From positions 1-20,331 of the forward strand of contig JBMOLJ010000016.1 in NCBI GenBank assembly GCA_049324235.1: a stretch of DNA of 20,331 bases, written 5' to 3'. Both the position numbers and the translations under genes were made by a program. The notes under the pieces were generated by a model. The model saw only the letters and a program-made list of their open reading frames with translations. It had not been told where the DNA came from and did not search any database. Shown one piece after another: positions 7,193-15,000 of the stretch; position 1 is the stretch's first letter; the number at the start of each line of letters is the position of its first letter. Source of the DNA: UBA1431 sp049324235 (GTDB taxonomy: Bacteria; Bacillota; Clostridia; Christensenellales; UBA1431).

Positions 7193-7855
7193 TTACCGTC
7201 CCTTCGTTTTCGATTCTCTATTATTCCTGTTTTGCTGTGGTGCAGTACGGGCAGGTTGTTTTCGCCCGCCCTTCTTCTGTCTGCGGTTGATAATTTCGCG
7301 CAGGGCCTCCTTGGTGGATGGACGCTCAGTGCGGTTATCCCCGCCTAAACCCTTTTTGCTCTCTGAGATAGGCTCGGACGGACGCGATTTCTCCGCCCTC
7401 GCCTGTGTAGGGTTTGACCTCTGGAAAGCTTCATTGCTTCTGGCGGCTCTTTCTTGTTGAATCTCACTTTTTACCTTCGCCACATCCACTGTTGAGAGAT
7501 TAAAGCGTTCAACAATACGGTTAATCTTTGAAGCGTCGGACGTGCGCACCATAATATCGCACATGCCGTCCAGTGACTTCTTGTCCCGCAGCGCAGCATA
7601 CAGCACGCCGTACCGCTTCGCTTCCTGCATGAATCGCGGCAGGTCCTCTTTCTTCACGGCGAAAACATCCAGCTCCTTATCGCTCTTCAACATGGTTTCG
7701 AGCCGAATCTTGCCTTTTGTCCGCTTTTGATCCTTCATCAGCGCGGCAATGTATACCGCGAGATTCTTGGCCAGTACGCCAGTTATCTTTGCAGTAACCT
7801 CAACGCCTCTTAAGCTCATATTTACAATCTGGTCAGCGGCTTCTCCATTGTTCAT
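7193..7855 (-). CDS. pcfB: PcfB/DUF3801-family conjugation accessory protein
   Basis: The 220-residue protein has a conserved N-terminal 120 residues (ADQIVNMSLRGVEVTAKITG and the later KELDVFAVKKEDLPRF) typical of the DUF3801/PcfB family, followed by a low-complexity basic tail rich in K, R, S and Q. In pCF10, PcfB works with the coupling protein PcfC in recruiting the relaxosome. The basic tail could bind DNA. It overlaps the end of the relaxase gene by 23 bases, and its ribosome site (AAGGGAG) lies inside that gene, so the two are probably translationally coupled. Confidence 0.85.
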   Translation of the reverse strand: MNNGEAADQIVNMSLRGVEVTAKITGVLAKNLAVYIAALMKDQKRTKGKIRLETMLKSDKELDVFAVKKEDLPRFMQEAKRYGVLYAALRDKKSLDGMCDIMVRTSDASKINRIVERFNLSTVDVAKVKSEIQQERAARSNEAFQRSNPTQARAEKSRPSEPISESKKGLGGDNRTERPSTKEALREIINRRQKKGGRKQPARTAPQQNRNNRESKTKGR

Positions 7856-9206
7856 GGTTTTTTTGCTCCCTTACTTCTTTCTTGTGCTCCCTCACCTGCT
7901 CAAGCGTCTCTCGGATAGTAACCGAACGGACTTCAACCTCGTTACACAGTTTCACTTCCTTTCGCAGTGTTTTTAGCCGTGCGGAAACCTGTGCTGTTTT
8001 AGAGTCCAGCGCCCTAGCCGTTTCTTCGTTTAAACCGGTATGGCGCTTCTCTTTATACAAAGAATTGCGCTCCGCATATAAATCTTCCATTTGCTGCCGC
8101 ACTGAGTCCCTATAGGCACGCAATTGGTCCAACGTGTCAATTCTATGGGCGTTCAGCAACCGCGCCTGTGCAAATAGGCTTTTCATTTTCCGGATATCCT
8201 CACGCAATAAAAAAGCCGCCCTTTTCGGCGACGCGCAGCGTTTCTTTATGACTCCCAATCTGTACAAGTAGTGGAAATACAAGGCGCGGAGTCCTTTGAG
8301 TTTGATTGGTTTGTGGCTGGTGAAGCTACCGTGATACTTCGCTTTTTTAACCCTCGGAACAAGCATGGGTGGTTTACGCTGCGGCGATTTTTGGTTTATG
8401 ATAAGGTTCTTAATGGATTCTTCCGTGTACTCCTCACCTAAACTGCGAAGGCGGACGAATCGCTCCTTGTCCTGCGGACGAACGGCTATGTGCTTAACAT
8501 TGGTTTTAACCTCATAGCCCATATCCTTAAGGTTTTGAATAAACTGCGTGAATGTCATAGAGCGCCGGATGGCTTCGTCAACATCCTGACGGATTAGGCC
8601 CCTCCATGTCGGCTGCCCGCGCTGGTCCGCGTCCCATTCAGAGTAATGCTTTGACCGGCCAGGTTCAGGAGCCTCCACAACGGACAAACCGTATTCTTTG
8701 CACAGTCGGTCGGAAACGCTGCGCATATTGCCGTAATAGTCCTTGAAATTGTCACGGAACTTTTTCCCGTCCACAAAGGAAACGGAGTTCAGCACGAAAT
8801 GATTGTGGTAATGCTTCCGGTCCAGATGTGTGGCAACGACAACCTGGTAGCGTTCGCCCCATATCTCTCGGGCCAGCTTTACACCGATCTCGTGAGCCAA
8901 TTCGGGAGTAACTTCACCCGGCTTGAACGATTGATAGGCATGGTAGGCGCACCGTTTGTCCATCTTCCCGAACCGCTTCTTTGTTGTAATCATCTGTTGC
9001 CGTGCTATGGCAGGGTCGCAATTCACGCCCGACACATAATACTGCATCTCTGTTTTCGAGGGATTGACGGCATAATCCATAACGTCTTTAAGGGCTTCCA
9101 TCTCTGCTGAATTATACATGATGTTCATTGTTTTTTCTTCGTTCCCAACGTATCGGAGCACCTTCGAAATGTCGCCGTGTATCGGCCATATCTTTGTGGT
9201 TGCCAT
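7833..9206 (-). CDS. MOBP-type relaxase (MobA/VirD2 family)
   Basis: The relaxase nicks oriT and stays bound to the 5' end of the transferred strand. From the chosen start MATTKIWPIHGD (457 residues), the three-histidine motif is H127-LDRK-H132-Y-H134-NH at 127-136. The probable catalytic tyrosine is Y19 in LRYVGNEEKT. The C-terminal half is charged and helical, with a coiled-coil-like stretch that could contact partners. The ATG at 9206 is chosen because it follows the MobC stop by one base and matches family N-termini; extension to 9287 would add 27 residues that only overlap mobC. No damage is seen. Confidence 0.93.
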   Translation of the reverse strand: MATTKIWPIHGDISKVLRYVGNEEKTMNIMYNSAEMEALKDVMDYAVNPSKTEMQYYVSGVNCDPAIARQQMITTKKRFGKMDKRCAYHAYQSFKPGEVTPELAHEIGVKLAREIWGERYQVVVATHLDRKHYHNHFVLNSVSFVDGKKFRDNFKDYYGNMRSVSDRLCKEYGLSVVEAPEPGRSKHYSEWDADQRGQPTWRGLIRQDVDEAIRRSMTFTQFIQNLKDMGYEVKTNVKHIAVRPQDKERFVRLRSLGEEYTEESIKNLIINQKSPQRKPPMLVPRVKKAKYHGSFTSHKPIKLKGLRALYFHYLYRLGVIKKRCASPKRAAFLLREDIRKMKSLFAQARLLNAHRIDTLDQLRAYRDSVRQQMEDLYAERNSLYKEKRHTGLNEETARALDSKTAQVSARLKTLRKEVKLCNEVEVRSVTIRETLEQVREHKKEVREQKNHEQWRSR

Positions 9207-9207
9207 A

Positions 9208-9546
9208 TCATAGCGCGCCCTCGCACTTATTGGGAAGCTCAACCGCCGATTGTATTCTGAGCAGCGACTTTTGCAGAAGCCGGGCATTTTCCGAATACGT
9301 AAAGGCGTCTATAACCCCGGTTGCATTCGCTTTTGCAGCGATCTGATTCAGATTAACGCCGATAGCATGAAGCTCACGCATCATGGCGTAATAATCTGGC
9401 GAAGGTGATTCTTTCAGAATCATGCCGTTAATAAGCGTGCGTAGGTAGGTTTCCTGGGATAAGCAAGTTTTTTTCGCATTGCGTTTAAGCATCTGGTATT
9501 CCCTTGCGTTCAGCCATACTTGGGCACGGATATTTCGTTTTCTCAC
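9208..9546 (-). CDS. mobC: MobC-like relaxosome accessory protein
   Basis: The 112-residue protein starts with GTG at 9546, seven bases after GGGAGG. Its N-terminus (RAQVWLNAREYQMLKR) looks like a ribbon-helix-helix DNA-binding unit, and the MobC signature appears as IGVNLNQIA at about 62-70. MobC proteins bind oriT next to the relaxase and help open the strands. The GTG overlaps the TGA of the preceding gene (GTGA), and the relaxase gene starts one base after the mobC stop, so the three are clearly co-translated. Confidence 0.88.
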   Translation of the reverse strand: MRKRNIRAQVWLNAREYQMLKRNAKKTCLSQETYLRTLINGMILKESPSPDYYAMMRELHAIGVNLNQIAAKANATGVIDAFTYSENARLLQKSLLRIQSAVELPNKCEGAL

Positions 9547-9944
9547 CGCATCACCTCCCTTGTTTTATTAATCTTTTGTTCCTTTTCCATCTTCATAAAC
9601 AGCCGCGTCATATCATTCACGATATAGGGATGTTCATTGAGACAAAACTCGTAGAATTCTCTCGGCTCTCCCTGATGGCTTGGGAATTGCGGGAACGGCT
9701 CGACTTGTGCCGCCCATTCCTTAACCGCGCGGCAATACCTCCCATCCCATGACGCTTTGTTGATGGTAGCCGCTAAGAGCAGGCGTACCCGCTCCGGACC
9801 GTGGGCTTGAACAATTTCGTTCAACAACCTGGGCAATTGCCGGTTTTGGAAGTAGTATGACAGATTGGAGTCTTTCGTCATTGCCTCCTTGCAAGACAAT
9901 ACTGAATGAAATTCCTCCCGCCACTGCTGCTGAGGGTCGTTCAT
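9543..9944 (-). CDS. DUF3849-like ICE protein
   Basis: The 133-residue soluble protein contains AHGPERVRLLLAATINKA and DGRYCRAVKEWA at about 47-80. From memory, this resembles the G-x-ERV-x-x-(V/L)LA-x-T...DGR-x-S-x-x-N-x-x-WA block of DUF3849-containing proteins of conjugative elements; the function is unknown. The ATG at 9944 is chosen over that at 9950 because GGAGG abuts the first and is six bases from the second. It is the first gene after the presumed oriT, and its stop overlaps mobC. Confidence 0.7.
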   Translation of the reverse strand: MNDPQQQWREEFHSVLSCKEAMTKDSNLSYYFQNRQLPRLLNEIVQAHGPERVRLLLAATINKASWDGRYCRAVKEWAAQVEPFPQFPSHQGEPREFYEFCLNEHPYIVNDMTRLFMKMEKEQKINKTREVMR

Positions 9945-9956
9945 AATCATCCTCCT

Positions 9957-10031
9957 TTAAGCTTTTTCTTTGACTGGGGTTGTAGGGGCCGGTGCCCCTA
10001 ACATGAAGGCATTTGGGAGTACAAATGCCAT
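9957..10031 (-). CDS. Possible 24-residue peptide across the oriT hairpins
   Basis: An ATG at 10031 opens MAFVLPNAFMLGAPAPTTPV and ends at 9957, with AAGGAG 13 bases upstream (rather far). Both strong hairpins of the region lie within it, so it may be a by-product of oriT structure. It ends just before the ribosome site of the next gene. Weak call. Confidence 0.25.
   Translation of the reverse strand: MAFVLPNAFMLGAPAPTTPVKEKA
9983..10029. other. Candidate oriT: two adjacent perfect inverted repeats
   Basis: TAGGGGC (9983-9989) pairs with GCCCCTA (9994-10000) around CGGT. Just beyond, GGCATTTG (10008-10015) pairs with CAAATGCC (10022-10029) around GGAGTA. Two hairpins directly upstream of the mobC-relaxase genes, in a 220-base stretch without a convincing gene, fit an origin of transfer. 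The nick site itself was not identified. Neither hairpin is followed by a T run on either strand, which speaks against terminators. Confidence 0.5.
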
Positions 10032-10167
10032 GCTTGCTGCTACACTCCTTCGGTTTATTCTCGCCAGCCGCACTGTTATATGAAATATATGCTGTCTGAG
10101 AATAAAAATATTGTAGTTATACCAACCTGGCAGACGCGCACATTTGAGGGGCATATGGGAAATCGAG

Positions 10168-11130
10168 TCAACGCGTGATATCGTTCCGCATTTTCATCGA
10201 GCGAATGCCTTTCTTGATTTGCAATAGTTCGTTATAGTCCTTACCCTGCGACGGGGGACTGTTTTCAATTATATACTGTGCCTCCATAATAGTAGCAATA
10301 GCTTTTGCAGCTTCTCTGCCGGCTGAATCATTGTCCAGGCACAGCATAATACTCCGTGTGTAGGGATAATCCTTCAGATACTGAGCTAATGCAAGCGGTA
10401 CCGTGGATTCATCTATATTCTCTCTTGGCAAATACACGCCGCCCATGGAGAGATAGTTGATGCTCTGCCAATCTTCCCCGTGGAGCTTCATGATCGAAGC
10501 ATACGACAGCAAATCGATGGCGCTTTCAAACAGATATACCTTGTCGTTTTGCTCTTTTGCCGGGATTGAAAAGGAATATCTTTTATCGCTGCCCGGCAAA
10601 TCCAGCATGAACTGCGAACCCTTCGCCGTACCTCTAAGGGATGTATATCGTGGGATATTTTTTCTGTCAAACCCAACGAATACCGCATTTTTGTACCTTT
10701 TGCTTTGATACAGCCGTCCGGACTTCAGGCAATAGGACAGTACTTCAGCATCAATGCCCCGCCCTAAAAGATACGCTATAACACGATCGTTATCACTGTC
10801 TGCTTCCGGCAGTTCGAACCGCCTATTAATAACCCGTGGCTTCAACGATTTTCCGGGAGGGGTGTATTGTAAAACACCGCACAGCCGTTCAACTGCGTCG
10901 GTAAATGCCTCCCCTTTCACTTTGATAAGGTAATCAAGTGCGCTCCTGCCGCCGATATGACGCGACCACCAGCACCATTTGCCGTGGGATATCTTCAGCG
11001 AATCATGCGTCCGGGTGCAATAAACGTCCCCTCTCACATGGATTAATTCCTGCGGTTCGCAGGTTCGCAGATAGGTCAGCAGATCCATCTGCTTTGCCTT
11101 TTCGATCTGCGCTTTGGTTACATAGGCCAT
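10168..11130 (-). CDS. Primase-like protein with DUF3991 and TOPRIM domains
   Basis: The 320-residue protein has a degenerate CHC2-like zinc region (VYCTRTHDSLKISHGKWCWW, about 36-55), a DUF3991-type middle and a C-terminal TOPRIM domain. Its acidic residues are E202 in LFESAIDLL and D266/D268 in CLDNDSAG. Such proteins are thought to prime or support replication of transferred single strands. The start at 11130 is preferred because GGGAG lies twelve bases upstream; an upstream ATG at 11184 would run through the terminator hairpin. It is separated from the Fic gene by that terminator and from the mobilisation operon by the presumed oriT. Confidence 0.82.
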   Translation of the reverse strand: MAYVTKAQIEKAKQMDLLTYLRTCEPQELIHVRGDVYCTRTHDSLKISHGKWCWWSRHIGGRSALDYLIKVKGEAFTDAVERLCGVLQYTPPGKSLKPRVINRRFELPEADSDNDRVIAYLLGRGIDAEVLSYCLKSGRLYQSKRYKNAVFVGFDRKNIPRYTSLRGTAKGSQFMLDLPGSDKRYSFSIPAKEQNDKVYLFESAIDLLSYASIMKLHGEDWQSINYLSMGGVYLPRENIDESTVPLALAQYLKDYPYTRSIMLCLDNDSAGREAAKAIATIMEAQYIIENSPPSQGKDYNELLQIKKGIRSMKMRNDITR

Positions 11131-11153
11131 GACATCACTCCCAATAACACAAA

Positions 11154-11181
11154 AAACCGTATGGCTCATTCCACACGGTTT
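11154..11181 (-). terminator. Intrinsic terminator of the Fic gene
   Basis: AAACCGT (11154-11160) pairs with ACGGTTT (11175-11181), extended by TGG/CCA. On the minus strand the stem is followed by TTTTTTG. It lies 27 bases after the Fic stop codon and just before the primase-like gene. Confidence 0.78.
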
Positions 11182-11208
11182 CAAAGTTTGATATTTAGTT
11201 AATCCCGC

Positions 11209-11961
11209 TTATCGCTCCATCTGGGGTATTTTGATGTGCAGCAGCCGCATCATATCTTTTTGCGTTTCAATAACGCGTTCTGCTATGAAATCGATAAAGG
11301 GCCTATCGTCCTTATGCGCTTTCTCTAAAAGCTGGATATATTCGTGACGGAGTACGGGCGGCACAACAGCTAGCATATATCCGTCCTGCAAAAGCGCAAG
11401 GTTCATCAGAAGCCGCGCGACCCGTCCGTTGCCATCCTCAAAGGGATGGATGAAAACGAAACGTTTGTGCAGCTGGGCCGCAAATTCGATAGGATGCAGA
11501 TTGCTTCTGTCCGCTTCCATCCATTTCTCAAGTTCGCGCATATCGTCTTTGATTTTCTCCGGCGGCGAAACGGGATAATTCGAACCGGTGATAAAGCACT
11601 CATGCGTTCTGTAAACGCCCGCAACTTCTTTGTTAATGCCGGAGTAAAACAATTCGTGGAGCCTACAAATATCAGACTCGGAAATGGTATGTCCCTGGAT
11701 CAGGGAAAACATATAGTCGTACGCTGCCGCATGGCCAACTGCTTCCAGGCTATCACGAAAAGGCTTACCGCCGACGGTAAGCCCGTCTTCGATCAGCACT
11801 TTGGTCTCGCTCTCCGTCAGGGTGTTTCCCTCTAGATTGTTGCTCGACCACGTCAGCCCCACCCGGTAATATTTACGGATTTCGCTTAACAACGGCTCTT
11901 CAAACGGCCTTTTTTTATTGAGAAGTTCCTGAAACGCATCTGTTTTTTTCAATAGATTCAT
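11209..11961 (-). CDS. Fic-domain protein (probable AMP transferase)
   Basis: The 250-residue protein carries the full Fic motif HPFEDGNGRVAR at 172-183, with catalytic H172 and the anion-binding GNGR, so it should be able to transfer AMP or a related group to a protein. Near the N-terminus, S40-NNL-E44-G45 matches the [S/T]xxxE[G/N] inhibitory motif of autoinhibited Fic proteins, here placed before the Fic core. No separate antitoxin gene is adjacent, consistent with self-inhibition. There is no C-terminal winged helix as in longer relatives. GGGAGG lies five bases before the ATG. It has its own promoter and terminator, so it is cargo expressed independently of transfer genes. The target is unknown. 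Confidence 0.9.
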   Translation of the reverse strand: MNLLKKTDAFQELLNKKRPFEEPLLSEIRKYYRVGLTWSSNNLEGNTLTESETKVLIEDGLTVGGKPFRDSLEAVGHAAAYDYMFSLIQGHTISESDICRLHELFYSGINKEVAGVYRTHECFITGSNYPVSPPEKIKDDMRELEKWMEADRSNLHPIEFAAQLHKRFVFIHPFEDGNGRVARLLMNLALLQDGYMLAVVPPVLRHEYIQLLEKAHKDDRPFIDFIAERVIETQKDMMRLLHIKIPQMER

Positions 11962-11998
11962 GGCTGCCTCCCATACGGTTTAGCAGTATAGGCTTATA

Positions 11999-12011
11999 GG
12001 TATATTATACC
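11999..12011 (-). promoter_or_regulatory. Extended -10 promoter of the Fic gene in a palindrome
   Basis: On the minus strand, TGG-TATAAT (TATAAT at 12004-12009) gives an extended -10 element; no good -35 is visible. The -10 lies in a perfect palindrome GGTATAATATACC (11999-12011), which could bind a dimeric repressor. Confidence 0.6.
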
Positions 12012-12068
12012 ACAAAACCACCATGTTAATAGTTGCAGTTACCTCTAGCGTATTGTGGCTCGCTTAGG

Positions 12069-15000
12069 CTATCGTTCGTATCCATCCCTGTTCGGAATAT
12101 ACTCGTCCTGTTCTGGTTCACCATCGTCCAGCACCGGCGTTTCCTCGTTTCTGTCCATGCTCAGTATCTCATTGAGTTCAATAAGCCGGCTTGATTTCTC
12201 CCTTAACTCCTGCTCAAACTCAAATGGTTTCTTCACTTCCTCCCTGGCATCGGCAAACTGGTTCTCAAGAGTATGCAGCGTTTCATGTGCCATTCGCAGA
12301 CGGTCGGAGATGTTATCGAATACGTTGTCAATCCGGGTAATGTTACCAAACACGTCACTTCCCAGCGTTACTTTATGGCTCGCCTTATGCCTTAACTCAA
12401 TACATGCCTCCCTGCTGAAGCTGTTGAATGACAGCCACATGTCAAATCCCCGGTAGCGCCCGATCCGGACAGGTTCACCATCCTTTAGCTGTGAACAAAG
12501 GGAGAGTAAACACTTTCCGGCATCAGCCTTCTCGGTATACTCTTTGTCCATCAATGTCATATGGAATCTATCCCTGCCCTGCCCTTGGGTGTCAAGAGTA
12601 TTTCCCCTGCAATGTTCAAGATCGGCTTCATAGGATGCAATTAATTGCTTGGCCCCTGCAATCTGCCCGGGGAAGTGTTTTTCCAGACTGTCCTCCAGCC
12701 GGTAACGCTGGTTCAAATAGTTGGAGTGCAATAGCTTAAGCCGTGCAACCTCAACATCAAGGTCCATCTTTTCCTTGATAAGGGGATTCCCGGCTGCCAG
12801 CGCCTTGACCTCGGCGTAAGACAGGGCTGTTTCGTCCACATCTTCAGCCCCCCGTACAGGGCTTTTGCTGGTGATGATCTGCGAGATGAACTTTTGCTTG
12901 TTCTCCACCAGTTGATAGCTGTACGCGTCGAAAGTGCCCTCGGTAATGTACCTGAACACCTCCACTTCAGGGTTGGTGTTCCCCTGACGCAGAATGCGGC
13001 CGGTCCGTTGTTCCAGGTCACTGGGCCGCCAGGGGCAATCGAGATGATGCAGCGCAATCATCTTGTGCTGTACATTTGTTCCAGCACCCATTTTTGCGGT
13101 TGAGCCGATGAGCACGCGTACATCACCACGGCGCACCCTGGCAAAGAGTTCATCTTTTTTTGCGTCCGTATTGGCGTCATGGATATATGCGACCTCTTTC
13201 TCCGGAACCCCCTGTGCCATGAGCTTCTGCCTGATATCGTCGTATACGTTGAATGTTCCATCCCCTTTTGGCGTGGAAAGATCGCAGAACACAAGCTGCG
13301 TTAATCGTTTTTCAGCACCCTCCTCCCATATTCGATAGATATTACCCACACATTGATTGACCTTGCTGTCCGGGTCATCAGGCAAAAAAGGATTCATCAG
13401 GCGCTGGTCAAGGGCAAGGGTGCGCCCGTCGTTGGTGATTTTCAACATGTTATCCACAGTAGGATCAACACTGCCATTTCGCACTTTATCGGCACGTTCA
13501 CCCAAAGCCGCAACCATCTCCCGCTGGAACTCGCTTGCCTGCGTCAGCACGTTGGTGATTTTACCGTCTTTGAGCCTTGGAACCGGCAGGTTCAGCATAT
13601 CCGCGGTCTGTACATCGGCTACATCCTTGAAGAGGCTCATAAGCTCCGGCAGGTTGTAGAACTTGGCAAACCTTGTTTTCATACGGTAACCGGTACCCTC
13701 AGGCGCCAATTCGATTGCGGTTTGCGTTTCCCCGAAAGTGGATGCCCATGCATCAAAATGTTGCAGCCCGCGCTCCCGCAGTTCGTCATACTGCAGATAT
13801 CTCTGCATGGTGTATAGCTCTGTCATCGAGTTGCTGACCGGCGTACCCGTCGCAAAGAGCACGCCTTTGTTGCCAGTAATCTCACTGATGTAATGGCACT
13901 TCAGGAGCATATCGCTCGACTTCTTTGCTTCGGTGGTATTGATACCTGCGACGTTACGCATTTTGGTGAAGGCCGCCAGATTCTTGAACAGATGTGCTTC
14001 ATCGACCACCAGCATATCTACACCCAATTGCTCGAATGTTACTACATCGTCCTTGCTCTCGGTGCTGTTGAGCTTATCCAGCCGCACCTGCAACGCTTTT
14101 CTGCTACGTTCCATCTCCTTAATTGTAAAGCGTTCCCCTCGGGCGCGTTTTATCTCGTCGATGCCCTCAAGAATCTCATTGATCTGATCTTCCAGCATCC
14201 TTATTTGCCGTTCTTTGCTCATGGGTATCTTTTCGAGCTGGCTATGCCCGATGATCACGACATCATAATCGCCGGTCGCGATCCTTGCGCAAAACTTCTT
14301 CCGGTTGGCAGTTTCAAAATCCTTTTTGGTTGACACCAGCACCTTCGCAGCCGGGAAAAACCGCAGAAACTCCGCCCCCGTCTGCTCCGTCAGGTGGTTG
14401 GGAACCGTAACCAGTGCCTTGTTTGACAGCCCGAGCCGGTTCTTCTCCATAATCGCGGCTACCATCACGGCGGTTTTCCCAGCGCCTACCACATGGGCAA
14501 GCAGCGTGTTCCCTCCGTATAGAATCCGGGCAACAGCGTTGATTTGGTGCGGGCGCAGCGAGAGCTCGGGATTCATCCCTGTGAATGTGATATGGCTTCC
14601 ATCGTACTCCCGCGCCCTGATGCAATTGAAGCGGTCGTTATATAACCGGGTGAGCGCTTTGCGGCGGCTGCTGTCCTTCCATATCCATTCCCTGAACTTC
14701 TCCTTTATTGCGCTCTGCTTCTGACGTGCAAGAATGGTCTGCTTTTGATTGAGTACGCGCCGTTCCGTGCCCTCCGCATCCACAACCGTATCGAAGATTT
14801 TCACATCTCGGAGGTTCAGCGTCTCTTCGATGATCTTATAGGCATTCATGCGTTCCGTGCCATAGGTGACGTTGGCGTTGATGTTGTTCCGGTCCGCGCT
14901 CTTGCCGCGGATATTCCAGTTGGCACTAAAAGCTGCGTAGAACACGTCAATGTTGCTACGCATATAGCTCGGCGGCCGGAGCAGTTCAAACATGAATTCC

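Noticed and set aside
9957..10154. A 65-codon ORF covering the candidate oriT
   Set aside because: The upstream part has no ribosome site and no coding character; only the last 24 codons were kept, as a weak alternative.
13353..13817. Plus-strand ORF of 154 codons
   Set aside because: It lies opposite the helicase core; no independent support.
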